A stretch of 64,000 nucleotides of DNA from Bin5 sp034428435 (lineage in GTDB: Bacteria; Chloroflexota; Anaerolineae; Caldilineales; Caldilineaceae). The translations under genes and the position numbers were made by a program. A model generated the notes under the pieces. The model ran no database searches, was not told where the DNA came from, and saw nothing but the letters and a program-made list of their open reading frames with translations. The DNA lies in contig DAOUHY010000150.1 of the NCBI GenBank assembly GCA_034428435.1, positions 1-64,000 of the forward strand, written 5' to 3'. Numbering within the stretch: position 1 is the stretch's first letter; the number at the start of each line of letters is the position of its first letter. Of this stretch, positions 53,016 to 62,041 are shown piece after piece.

Positions 53016-54311
53016 ATGACGATTCGACTCGTTTTGGGCTTGGCAGCGCTAATTTATCTTGCGATAATCCAGCCTGGTTCGGCCCAAAGCGGACGACTTG
53101 AAGATCAGTTAGCCCAGTCCACACCCGTAACCCCAACAGTCCTCGCGGTTGTTCGCAATCAAGGTACGACGCTGTACGACAGGCCAAACGGTGAGCCGCA
53201 GCAGGATCTGGTGGGCGGTTCTCTTGTCACGGCCCGGTTGCGTTCTGCCGACCTGCTCTGGGTATTGGTTCAGACACGTGACCAGACTGAAGGCTGGGTA
53301 GAGGTAAGGACTCTGCTGGCCGCAGGGTTGGGCCGGCTTCCGGTTGAGGAACCAACGCCGACGCCCACGTTGACGCCAACGCCTACTGTTCCGCCAACGC
53401 CATCGCCATCGGTTACGCCGACAACGGAGGCGGTTCCGACTGAAGCGGTGGAGGCCACGGGGACGGCAATGAGTGAGCCGGCTCCTGAGGAGGTAATGGA
53501 GGCGACGCCAGAGGCTACGGGGACGCCGGAAGCGATGGAGGAGCCCGTGACGCCGGCGGCGATGGAAGAGGCTGCAGGCACGCCGGCGGCGATGGAAGAG
53601 GCGACGCCGCAGCCAACAGAAGAGGCCATGCCAGAGGTTACATCTGAGGCGGGGACGCCGGAAGCAACTCCGACACCGTTCATTCCACCTGAAGGACCCA
53701 CGGCACTCTCGCTGGCTCGAATTGGGGGTGCAGTACTGTGGGATGGCGAGGACGGGGCATTCGTGGAACATTTCAAGGCCGGTTCGCGGTTAACTGCGGC
53801 CTTCAGAACGGACAGTAGCAGTTGGTACTATGTCTATCACGATGATGGGGCTCACGGTTGGGTTTCGGCAGATGAACTGTTGGTCGTGAGCGGCCAGATT
53901 CTGACTGTTAAAGAGTTTACGATACCTCTGGAGGAGGTGATCCCCGTTGAAGGAGGGGAGACTGCTCCGGGCACGGAGACGCCAACGCCCACTCCGACAC
54001 CTACGCCTGCCGGCCCCCCCGAAAGGGTCACAGTTACGGTCATTGATTTCGGACTGCGGTTGAACGTGCGCGCCGGTCCGAGTACCGATTACGATATCGT
54101 GGCCAAGGCGGTGGCTGGGGTAACGTTTAACGGGATAGGCCGGACAGAGTCGGGCGACTGGGTGCAGGTGGCGATCGCCGATCTTCCAAGCGGGTATGGC
54201 TGGGTTTCGGCCACATACGTGACTACCACGGGGCCGTTTGAGGCGTTGCCCGTGGTGGAAGCGATGGAGATGGATTCGGAGACTGAGACGGAAATGGAGA
54301 GCGGCGGGTGA
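53016..54311 (+). CDS. Secreted multi-SH3 protein with Thr/Pro/Glu linkers
   Basis: This protein of about 431 residues has a signal peptide (IRLVLGLAALIYLAIIQPGS). Three SH3_3-like domains follow: about 43-95 (VVRNQGTTLYDRPNGEP), 230-290 (WYYVYHDDGAHGWVSADEL) and 345-410 (LNVRAGPSTDYDIVAKAV). They are joined by long linkers rich in TPTPT and EATPEA. It ends in an acidic Met/Glu tail. The ATG at 53016 has GGAG at 8 bases; the earlier ATG at 53010 is too close to that site. The layout resembles the SH3 protein at 1767. Binding to a surface polymer is likely; no enzymatic domain is seen. Confidence 0.82.
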   Translation: MTIRLVLGLAALIYLAIIQPGSAQSGRLEDQLAQSTPVTPTVLAVVRNQGTTLYDRPNGEPQQDLVGGSLVTARLRSADLLWVLVQTRDQTEGWVEVRTLLAAGLGRLPVEEPTPTPTLTPTPTVPPTPSPSVTPTTEAVPTEAVEATGTAMSEPAPEEVMEATPEATGTPEAMEEPVTPAAMEEAAGTPAAMEEATPQPTEEAMPEVTSEAGTPEATPTPFIPPEGPTALSLARIGGAVLWDGEDGAFVEHFKAGSRLTAAFRTDSSSWYYVYHDDGAHGWVSADELLVVSGQILTVKEFTIPLEEVIPVEGGETAPGTETPTPTPTPTPAGPPERVTVTVIDFGLRLNVRAGPSTDYDIVAKAVAGVTFNGIGRTESGDWVQVAIADLPSGYGWVSATYVTTTGPFEALPVVEAMEMDSETETEMESGG

Positions 54312-54331
54312 GTAGGTTAAGGTGAGATGCC

Positions 54332-54355
54332 TTGGCCGGGATTAATGCCGGCCAA
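54332..54355 (+). terminator. Hairpin after the SH3 gene
   Basis: TTGGCCGG and CCGGCCAA form a perfect 8-bp stem with an 8-base loop, 20 bases past the stop codon. No T tract follows. Confidence 0.55.
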
Positions 54356-54834
54356 CCTTCTGACCACAGTTTACGAATCCTGTCTGCGCCGTCAGGCGGA
54401 AGAGGATCTGCGAAGTGTAAGCGATTCTGAACATGACCGAGGTCGTGGGCAGGGTCGCTTTTCTTTTGCTGGTGGGCCTGTTTGGGGTCGGCCGCTCCCA
54501 GCCTGCACATGCGTTGTTTACTGTTTTGAGGCCCCACTTGTCCCCGCTTCGTTTGTAGTTCACGCAGGGAGGAGTGACGAACCGTCTTCTGGCAGAGGAT
54601 TTCGAAGAAGGGGCGAAGTCGAAGTTTCCGACTGTGAATCCGAGGGCGGCTCTCGGCCATACTGGGTGCAGGCGGGGATCGGTCTGTTGCGTACCTTGAA
54701 GCAGCCATATCACGATTATCCGGGAAATGAGGCTGCATTTGCAGGGCTTCTGCTGTTGGCAACTCACTGCAATTGGGGTTGGCGACGTCTGCAGTGAAAG
54801 CCAGATTGCCAAGAATACATTACTTTTACGACGA
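54356..54834. other. Intergenic stretch with no recognised gene
   Basis: About 480 bases between the SH3 gene and the next promoter. Frames of up to 156 codons exist on both strands, but they have no family resemblance, no ribosome binding site and irregular composition. I see no repeat of the other families here. Confidence 0.5.
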
Positions 54835-54863
54835 TTGACACAGCCAATGCGTTCTTGTATAGT
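54835..54863 (+). promoter_or_regulatory. Near-consensus promoter of the carbohydrate locus
   Basis: TTGACA (54835-54840) and TATAGT (54858-54863) are exactly 17 bases apart, the best promoter match in the window. It would start transcription near 54870, just upstream of the broken binding-protein gene and the two permeases. Confidence 0.85.
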
Positions 54864-54883
54864 TCAGTCCCCTCATCAGGGCG

Positions 54884-56783
54884 GTGGGGAGGATGAACGT
54901 TGCCGCGATTTGTGACGCATTCCATTCACTGTGCCTTGCTTTTCTGTACTCCAACCTTGCAGAGGTTTTTGAGTTGAAAAGGAGAGTGGTCGAAAAGCCG
55001 AACAGCACACATTTTTCGAGACGTCATTTTCTGAAGTTGAGCGGCACGGCCGGTGCGACTGTTTTGATCGCGGCCTGCGGACCGGGTGGCGCGCCTGAAG
55101 CGGAAAGCAGCGCGGTGGATAGTTCGGAAACCATGCCGCAAACGGCAACGCAGTCGGTACCAGAACTGCTTGGGGCGGACATGCCCGGGAGTCCAAATAG
55201 TCCCCGTGGTTGGACTACCGTGCTGCCTGACCTGCCGGAGGGTCTGCCGCCTGCACCGGGGCAGGAACCGATTGAGATTTCGACGACGCGGCGGGTGGAC
55301 GCCCAAACACAGTTCGGCGAGGGCGACTCATTGGAGAACTATCCCTGGTCGCGCATGATTGAGAAGCTATTTGGCTTCAAGCTTACGGTGGCCTGGACCT
55401 GGTCGAGCGGCGACGAGGCAACGACAAAGTACAATCTGGCCATGGCAAGCGGCGATATGCCGGACTATCTGGAAACTGTGCCTTCCACTATCTTCGTGAA
55501 GATGGTAGAGGCCAGTCTGCTTGAGGACATTACCGATGCATACACAATGTATGCCAGCCAGCGGTGGCAGGACACGTGGGCTGAGTATGGTGACCTTCCG
55601 TGGATCTTTACGACGGTAGACGGTCGAAAGTACGGTTTGCCGCGAGTAGAGGACCTTGCCCACAATGACAATATCCTCTGGTACCGGCAGGACTGGTTTG
55701 ACGCGCTCAGCCTGGATGTTCCGCAGACGCTAGAAGAGTTGCATGACAAGGCAGTGGCCATTGTAGAGGCTGACATAGGCAAGGGTGCGCCGGGTACGAC
55801 GATCGGGTTGCTTGCGAACAAGAGTTTTTCTGCGACCTGGTTTGGCAGCATCGATCCAATCTGGGCACCCCACGGGGTTGTTCCGAATCACTGGACAGAG
55901 GTGGGAGGCGAACTGGTCTTTGACGCGGTTCGCGAGGAGATGCAGGAGCCGCTGGCGCTATTGAACGAGTGGTACCAAGACGGCATTTTCCGCGAGGACT
56001 TCTTCACGATAAACACTTCCGACTCGATCCAGGATGTGGCCGCGAGTCAGTGCGGCATTCATTAAACTTCATCCTGGGGCGCCTGGCTGGACACAGTGCG
56101 AAACGATCCGGAAACAGTCTGGGCATTTGCCGACAATCCTGCCGGCCCCGAAGGTGTCAGAGCACGGCACACCGAGAACAATTTTCGTAGCAGCCCCTTC
56201 TGTTTCCGGAAGGGGATGGAGCACGTCGATCAGATCTTCACGATTACGAACTTCATGCACGAATTGACCGAGGACTACGACCGGCGCTTCCACGGTTGGG
56301 AGAGTCACAACTATGAATGGCTGGAGGATGGTTCGGTCGCGGCTACGGGAATCAGTTGGTCTCCCTGGGCGATTGGGCCGATAGGAACGCGCGGAAGCGG
56401 CATGATCGATCCCCGTCACGTAGCCAACCTGATAGACTATCAGCTTGAGGAATGGGGAAAGATTCCGGCTGAGGAACGGGACGCCTATCAAACGCTCTCG
56501 CTTGAAGATCCCACCGGAGTGAGAATACTGGGCAAGCAGTCACGTCTATTCATTCTGGAGGACGGCAGAACAGGGCAAGATTACGGAATACCAGAGTCTG
56601 CCTACACCGACCATGATCGAACGGGGCAGTGACCTGAGTAAGTTGGTAGAGGAAAACGTGCTCGGCATGATTATCGGAGAGAAGCCTCTCAGCGCTTTCG
56701 ACGATTTTGTCGAGCAGTGGACAAACCTTGGCGGCGACCTGGTTACGCAGGAAGTGAACGAGTGGTGGGCCGCAAGGTCGTAA
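54884..56783 (+). pseudogene. Broken carbohydrate ABC substrate-binding lipoprotein
   Basis: The frame encodes a lipoprotein of the family-1 carbohydrate-binding type, with a twin-arginine-like signal (RRHFLKLSGTAGATVLIAAC) and about 390 residues. An in-frame TAA follows at 56063-56065 (after SQCGIH). The same frame continues with TSSWGAWLDTVRNDPETVWA through LFILEDG. It then changes to another frame between about 56540 and 56575, ending with TPTMIERGSDLSKLVEENVL and EVNEWWAARS. Joined, these give a protein of about 630 residues. One nonsense codon plus one frameshift make it a probable pseudogene, or a place of sequencing error. A TTG at 54974 (AGAGG upstream) may be the true start. Two intact permease genes follow. 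Confidence 0.75.
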
Positions 56784-56914
56784 GTCAGTTCCCAGACTTT
56801 GCAGGGGTCAGGCGTGTTCTCGGGGAACCGGGGACACTCTGCCCTTCGCAGCGAAGTAGGGGGACAGTACTCCGAACGGAAATGAATTCCCAGTAGTATC
56901 CCCGGATAGACATT

Positions 56915-57868
56915 ATGGCAGTAGTGGAAGCGGAACACGGCACCGTTGCCGAAACGGCTGCAAAGCGATTGCGAATCCGCAACTATTTAGGGAGATCATG
57001 GCCATTGTACGCCATGATGGTGCTCCCAGTCATTCAGCTTGCCCTCTTTCACTACTACCCTATGTACGGTGTAGTGATCGCATTTCAGGATTTCAACCCT
57101 GGCCTGGGATTCGGAGGTTCGCCCTGGGTTGGTCTGAAGCACTTCAACTTTATCTTCGCCAATCCCGACTTCAAGAACGTAGTCGCCAACTCCTTCTTCA
57201 TCGCGGTCGGTAAGATCACGACACTTCAGTTAATGGCAGTAACACTGGCATTGCTGCTCAACGAAATCCGGTCAATGATCTTCAAGCGTACGGTACAGAC
57301 GGTGATCTATTTGCCGCATTTCCTCTCCTGGATTGTGCTAGGAGGCATTTTGCTGGATCTGCTGTCAACGTCGGGAATGATCAACCGGGCCATTGAGTTT
57401 GCAGGTTTTGATCCGATTCTCTTTCTGGGCAGTAACGCATGGTTCCGTCCCATCATTGTCATAACGAATCTGTGGAAGGAGGCCGGGTGGGCAACGATAA
57501 TCTACCTGGCCGCTCTGACGGGCATCGATCCGGTTCTGCATGAGGCGGCCGCTATCGACGGCGCTAACCGCTGGCAGCGCATTCGCCACGTCAACATTCC
57601 CGGAATCCTCTCTATGGTCATACTGATCGCCTGCTTGAACCTGGGAAACGTTCTTCAAGCCGGCTTTGAGCAGGTGCTGACCTTATATAACCCGACGGTG
57701 TATGAAACTGGCGACATAATCGATACATATGTCTACCGTGCGGGACTCATCTCGGCGCGTTACAGTATGGGTGCGGCGGTGGGTCTTTTCCAGTCGGCGA
57801 TGGGCTTTGTCCTGATCGTGGTCGCCTACCGTCTGGCCAGCAGGTATGCGGGATATCGCATATTTTGA
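56915..57868 (+). CDS. Carbohydrate ABC transporter permease (LplB type)
   Basis: The 317-residue membrane protein has six predicted helices. LYAMMVLPVIQLALFHYYPM and VVIAFQDFNPGLGF lie near the N-terminus, and the EAA loop is LHEAAAIDGANRWQRIRHVN. The sequence belongs to the LplB/YtcP-associated group of MalF-like permeases. It is the first intact gene after the broken binding protein and forms a pair with the gene at 57913. No ATP-binding gene is present here, as is common for this group, which uses a shared ATPase. Confidence 0.9.
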   Translation: MAVVEAEHGTVAETAAKRLRIRNYLGRSWPLYAMMVLPVIQLALFHYYPMYGVVIAFQDFNPGLGFGGSPWVGLKHFNFIFANPDFKNVVANSFFIAVGKITTLQLMAVTLALLLNEIRSMIFKRTVQTVIYLPHFLSWIVLGGILLDLLSTSGMINRAIEFAGFDPILFLGSNAWFRPIIVITNLWKEAGWATIIYLAALTGIDPVLHEAAAIDGANRWQRIRHVNIPGILSMVILIACLNLGNVLQAGFEQVLTLYNPTVYETGDIIDTYVYRAGLISARYSMGAAVGLFQSAMGFVLIVVAYRLASRYAGYRIF

Positions 57869-57912
57869 TCGCAGGGCGAATCGTGTAGCTGGCGACAGGC
57901 AATGAATTACCG

Positions 57913-58794
57913 ATGATACAAGAAAAGAGTTTAGCGAGCCGGATGTTTGATCTCGGGAATTACCTCTTCCTGTTTCTATTCGGGCTCGCCTGCTTGTTTC
58001 CGATGGTACATGTAATCGCTGTCTCGCTGAGCAACCGGGCGGCGTCCATGGGTGGTTTTGTTACGCTGTGGCCACTGGGTACAACCTTTCAGAACTATCT
58101 TGAAATCCTGGAGGCAGGACCGGTATACAGGGCATTCCTGGTCTCGGTTTCTCGCACAGTTCTGGGTACGTCGATCAATATGGCCATGACGGTACTGGCC
58201 GCGTATCCCCTTTCCAAGTCGTCGGAGGAGTTGAAGGGGCGTTCGGTATTCATGTGGATCGTCCTGATTGCAATGCTCTTCAACGGGGGTCTAATCCCCT
58301 GGTGGATGGTGATACGCAACCTGGGTCTGCTCAACAGCCTGTGGGCGCTGGTGCTGCCTGGGGCACTGCCCATCTGGAACGTGATCCTGCTGATGAACTT
58401 CTTCCGCGAGATCCCGAAGGAGCTGGAAGAGGCAGCGATAATCGATGGCGCTTCCTATTGGGGTACGCTCTGGTATGTTTTTCTCCCTCTTTCGGTGCCG
58501 GCTCTGGCGACGCTAACCCTGTTTGCCGCAGTCTTCCACTGGAATGCGTGGTTTGACGGGATGGTCCTGATAATGGACAACGCCAAGTACCCGATCATGA
58601 CATTTCTGCGTACGGTGGTGGTCGACATGAATTTGCAGATATTGACAGTTAACATGGAAGATATCTACAACCTGTCGGATCGGTCGATTCGGGCCGCCAA
58701 TATCGTCGTCGCCACGGTGCCGATCCTGATCGTGTACCCGTTCCTGCAACGGTACTTCATTCACGGTATCCGCCTTGGGGCGGTAAAGGGATAG
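57913..58794 (+). CDS. Carbohydrate ABC transporter permease (YtcP/MalG type)
   Basis: The 293-residue membrane permease carries FLFLFGLACLFPMVHVIAVS, the EAA loop LEEAAIIDGASYWGTLWYVF with PLSVPALATL, and a C-terminal VYPFLQRYFIHGIRLGAVKG that is typical of this family. It begins 44 bases after the first permease and completes the transmembrane dimer. The likely cargo is an oligosaccharide or uronide, given the GH4 and enolase genes downstream. Confidence 0.92.
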   Translation: MIQEKSLASRMFDLGNYLFLFLFGLACLFPMVHVIAVSLSNRAASMGGFVTLWPLGTTFQNYLEILEAGPVYRAFLVSVSRTVLGTSINMAMTVLAAYPLSKSSEELKGRSVFMWIVLIAMLFNGGLIPWWMVIRNLGLLNSLWALVLPGALPIWNVILLMNFFREIPKELEEAAIIDGASYWGTLWYVFLPLSVPALATLTLFAAVFHWNAWFDGMVLIMDNAKYPIMTFLRTVVVDMNLQILTVNMEDIYNLSDRSIRAANIVVATVPILIVYPFLQRYFIHGIRLGAVKG

Positions 58795-58981
58795 TCGGGG
58801 CCCTCCATTAGACGTTCCCTTGCCAGTCTCAATGAAGTGAGGAGCAAGCACTCTCGGTAGGTAGGTAGAACCCAGGCGTCGTTGAAGTTTGTCCGACCTG
58901 GAATTTGCGGGCCCGTCAAGTTGTCAATATATGAGGGACACGAAGATTCACGAAGCGTCCTGGAGGGTGCGGCATTCACGA

Positions 58982-59152
58982 GGGCACCCACAAGGGCACC
59001 CACAAGGGGTGCCCCTACGGGGGGCATTCGGCGTGGTGACGCCTCTCATGGGTTGCGGGGTTGGGCACCCACAAGGGGTGCCCCTACGGGGGGCATTCGG
59101 CGTGGTGATGCCTCTCATGGGAGGCGGGGTTGGGCACCCACGAGGGGTGCCC
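58982..59152. repeat. Tandem array of three hairpins (GGGCACCC family)
   Basis: After a truncated half-unit (GGGCACCCACAA at 58982), three hairpins GGGCACCC-ACAAG-GGGTGCCC start at 58994, 59063 and 59132, exactly 69 bases apart. Each has the CCTACGG tail and a conserved spacer (GGCATTCGGCGTGGTGAC). The third has loop ACGAG. The spacer differs from that of the array at 8645, although the hairpin is the same. It fills the gap before the GH4 gene. A weak CACGAAGATTCACGAAG motif precedes it. Confidence 0.9.
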
Positions 59153-59228
59153 CTACGGTGGGATGCTTGATTGGAAGAAAATGTCAACGAGCAATAGGTA
59201 GAGTACATCCAGAACAGGAGCTTGAACC

Positions 59229-60716
59229 ATGGGAACGGCTGTCAAGATCGGTGTGATTGGCGCTGGGAGCGCGACTTTTTCTCTGGGGCTGGTGAAGGAC
59301 CTGTGCCTGACGGAAAGTTTGAGCGGTAGCCACGTGACCTTTATGGATGTGGACGCAGAACGGCTGCAGATGATCCACAGGCTGGCCGAGCGTTATGCCG
59401 ACGAACTTGGGGCGAACATTACATTTGACCAGACTCTAGACCGGCGCGATGCGATGCAGGACGCCGACTTTGTAATCAACACGGCCTCGGTCGTGACGTA
59501 CGACTCGGGCCTGGAAACGCGGGACCTCATCCAGGAGTACGGCTACGACTGGGATGGACCGGGGTCGCTTGAGTATTCGTTCTACAACACCTCGTTCATC
59601 TTGGACGTGGCGCGAGAGATTGAGAAGATCTGCCCGGACGCGTGGCTGATCCAGTCGGGAAACCCTGTTTATGACGGTTGCACGGTTATCGGCCGCGAGA
59701 CCGACGTGAAGGTTTGCGGACTGTGCCATGGCTATTACGGGTACCGGGACATCTGCGACATGCTGGAACTGGACCATACCAAGGTGAAGTGGCAGGCTCC
59801 AGGTCTGAATCACAATATCTGGCTGACGCAGTTTGAGTACGAGGGTGAGGACGCGTACCCGTTGATTGACGAGTGGATTCAGAGCAAGGGTGAGGCGTAC
59901 TGGGCGGAAACTGCGGCCAGCAGACCGTTGCCAGAGGGCAGGTCGGGCTGGTCCGGCGAATTGAGGCGAGCGTGGGAGATCGACCTGTCGCGTGCTGCGG
60001 TACATATGTACAGGCTGTATGGACTGATGCCGTTGGGTGACACGGTGTGGATGAAGTACATTGGTTGGTGGTACCACAAGGACTTTGACGCGAAGCGTTT
60101 CTGGTTCGGCGAGCCGTGGGGCGGTCAGCGGTCGCACCTGTCCTGGCCGATGTACGTTGACAACCAGGCGCGGAAGGTGGAACAGATCGCCCGCCTCGCC
60201 CAGGACCCTTCGGCAAGCCTTGTGGAGAGCCTGGGCAAGAGCAAGACGATCGAGCAGCAAGTGCCGATCATCGATGCGCTGGTGAACGACAATGAAGGGC
60301 AGTTCCAGGTGAACGTGCCCAACCATGGGGCGCTGCCTGGCGTTCCGGATGACATTGCGGTGGAGATTCCGGCGGTGGTGAACAAGGAAGGTATCCACCG
60401 CATTCAGGTTGACCCTCTGCCTCGGAAGATCATGCTGACTCAGATCCTGCCTCTGGTTCTCTCACTTGAGCGGACTCTGCTGGCAATAGAGACCGGTGAT
60501 CGCTCTCTGTTGCTATGGGAGTTACTGGACGCAAACGAAACGCGTTCCTATGCGCAGGCCGAGGACGCCCTGGAGGCGATTCTGGGACAGGGGTACAACC
60601 AGGAGATGAACGAATATTTCCGGTGGCCGTCTAAGTGGAAGTCCAACGGCATCAGCAGGACGCCGGTCCGGGATGATCCCACACTGCGGGCCGAGGGGGT
60701 GGTGGCGGCCGATTAA
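59229..60716 (+). CDS. Glycoside hydrolase family 4 (alpha-glucosidase/alpha-galactosidase/uronidase type)
   Basis: The 495-residue GH4 enzyme has an N-terminal NAD-binding fold (KIGVIGAGSATFSLGLVKDL, 6-25). It shows the family motifs QSGNPVYDG and VCGLCHGYYGYRDI, whose Cys and His ligate Mn, and GLNHNIWL. GH4 enzymes cleave glycosides by a redox-assisted elimination needing NAD and a divalent metal, and accept alpha-glucosides, alpha-galactosides or alpha-galacturonides. AGGAG lies upstream of the ATG. The position between sugar permeases and an enolase supports an intracellular role on an imported oligomer. The sugar specificity cannot be read. Confidence 0.92.
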   Translation: MGTAVKIGVIGAGSATFSLGLVKDLCLTESLSGSHVTFMDVDAERLQMIHRLAERYADELGANITFDQTLDRRDAMQDADFVINTASVVTYDSGLETRDLIQEYGYDWDGPGSLEYSFYNTSFILDVAREIEKICPDAWLIQSGNPVYDGCTVIGRETDVKVCGLCHGYYGYRDICDMLELDHTKVKWQAPGLNHNIWLTQFEYEGEDAYPLIDEWIQSKGEAYWAETAASRPLPEGRSGWSGELRRAWEIDLSRAAVHMYRLYGLMPLGDTVWMKYIGWWYHKDFDAKRFWFGEPWGGQRSHLSWPMYVDNQARKVEQIARLAQDPSASLVESLGKSKTIEQQVPIIDALVNDNEGQFQVNVPNHGALPGVPDDIAVEIPAVVNKEGIHRIQVDPLPRKIMLTQILPLVLSLERTLLAIETGDRSLLLWELLDANETRSYAQAEDALEAILGQGYNQEMNEYFRWPSKWKSNGISRTPVRDDPTLRAEGVVAAD

Positions 60717-60779
60717 GTAGCATCGCAGGAATTGGACGAAAACTCCTTTGTCATAAGATCACATCGGCGTTAAGGTACT

Positions 60780-60825
60780 AAGGGGGACGGCTCTTTGGAT
60801 TGGTAGAGCGTCCCTCTTATTTCTG
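60780..60825 (+). terminator. Intrinsic-type terminator after the GH4 gene
   Basis: AAGGGGGACGGCTCT pairs with AGAGCGTCCCTCTT (one bulge, one wobble) around a 9-10-base loop and is followed by ATTTCTGTTT. It lies about 65 bases past the GH4 stop codon. Confidence 0.7.
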
Positions 60826-60890
60826 TTTGAGTATCAGAGGGATTTGGAGCGACTCACCAACTGCGTAAAGGCATCAAGCGGGGTAAAAAA

Positions 60891-62015
60891 ATGAAAGTCG
60901 TCGAAGTAGAAACTATCGTAGTCAGAAACGAGCCGCCCTTTCGGGGTGGGAGCATGTGGCTGTTTGTTCAGCTGCATACTGACGAGGGCATCGTCGGGCT
61001 GGGCGAGCGGCCTTCAGGAAATGCGAAGAATCTGGACGCGCAGGTCAGGCTGATCGAGGATCTGGGTGAGCAGTTTGTCGTGGGCACGAACCCCTTTGAC
61101 ATCGAAAAACTGTGGCAGACTATCTTTGCCTCGCGTCACGACTACCGACATCCCGGGCTGGACATGACGCCGGCACTGAGTGCGATCGAGATGGCGTGCT
61201 GGGACATCGTAGGCAAAGCGACGGGTCAGCCGATCTACAATCTGTTGGGCGGGCGCTGCCACGAGAAGCTGCGCGCCTACGCATATATGCCGTCGGAAGG
61301 CATTTGGGAGAACCCGGAAAAGGCAGGGGAGATCGCTGCAAAGCTGGTTGAAGAGGGAAACACGGCATGCAAGTTCGATCCCTTTCAGCCCATATTTCCG
61401 AATCCCAGCGATTACTCGCTGAAAACGATCCGGCACGTTGCCAAGATCTTTCAGTGTATTCGGGACGCGGTGGGGGACGACCTGGAGATAGGCATCGGAA
61501 CGCACGGCCAGTTCAGCACTGCCGGCGCGATTCGCGTTGCCAAGATACTGGAGGAGTTCGACCCATTCTGGTTCGAGGAGCCGGTTCCGCCTGAGAACAT
61601 TGATGAGATGGCGCGGGTGGCGGCGCATACGAGCATCCCGATCGCTACAGGAGAGCGGCTGGTATCGAAGTTCGAGTTTGCTCAGCTGCTGAAGAAGCAG
61701 GCGGCGCAGGTCATTCAACTGGACGTGGGGCAGTGCGGCGGGATCCTGGAATCGAAGAAGATCGCGGGCATGGCGGAGGCCTATTACGCCATGATCGCCC
61801 CGCATATGTATTGCGGGCCTGTGGCAGCGGCGGCGGCCGTACAGCTTGATACGTGTTCGCCCAACCTGTTGATCCAGGAGTACAACGGGGGCCCTCTGCA
61901 CCAGGAGCTGTTCAAGGAGCCGATTGTATTTGAGAACGGATATATCATACCGCCAACAGGGTCAGGGCTGGGCGTGGAACTGGACGAGGCGGTCGTCAAG
62001 AGACAGTTATTGTAA
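60891..62015 (+). CDS. Mandelate racemase/enolase-family protein with unusual metal site
   Basis: The 374-residue enolase-superfamily protein has the capping domain (MKVVEVETIVVRNEPP...HTDEGIVGLGE) and barrel. Two expected Mg ligands are visible: Glu229 (FWFEEPVP) and Glu255 (ATGER). His305 (IAPHMYCGP) resembles galactonate-dehydratase-type members. Where an Asp is usual at the end of the third strand, the sequence reads EIGIGTHGQFS (residues 199-209). Glu199 or His205 may take the role. An SDR gene follows 26 bases later, so the two are probably cotranscribed. The likely role is dehydration or isomerisation of a sugar acid released by the GH4 enzyme. Confidence 0.85.
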   Translation: MKVVEVETIVVRNEPPFRGGSMWLFVQLHTDEGIVGLGERPSGNAKNLDAQVRLIEDLGEQFVVGTNPFDIEKLWQTIFASRHDYRHPGLDMTPALSAIEMACWDIVGKATGQPIYNLLGGRCHEKLRAYAYMPSEGIWENPEKAGEIAAKLVEEGNTACKFDPFQPIFPNPSDYSLKTIRHVAKIFQCIRDAVGDDLEIGIGTHGQFSTAGAIRVAKILEEFDPFWFEEPVPPENIDEMARVAAHTSIPIATGERLVSKFEFAQLLKKQAAQVIQLDVGQCGGILESKKIAGMAEAYYAMIAPHMYCGPVAAAAAVQLDTCSPNLLIQEYNGGPLHQELFKEPIVFENGYIIPPTGSGLGVELDEAVVKRQLL

Positions 62016-62041
62016 GCGAGGGGACAAGGGAAAGGTCATTC

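Noticed and set aside
54342..54812. Frames of 156 codons on both strands in the gap before the carbohydrate locus
   Set aside because: There is no ribosome binding site, no motif and no consistent composition, so the stretch was treated as non-coding.
59436..60398. Minus-strand open frame of 320 codons
   Set aside because: It is antisense to the GH4 gene and has no recognisable features.
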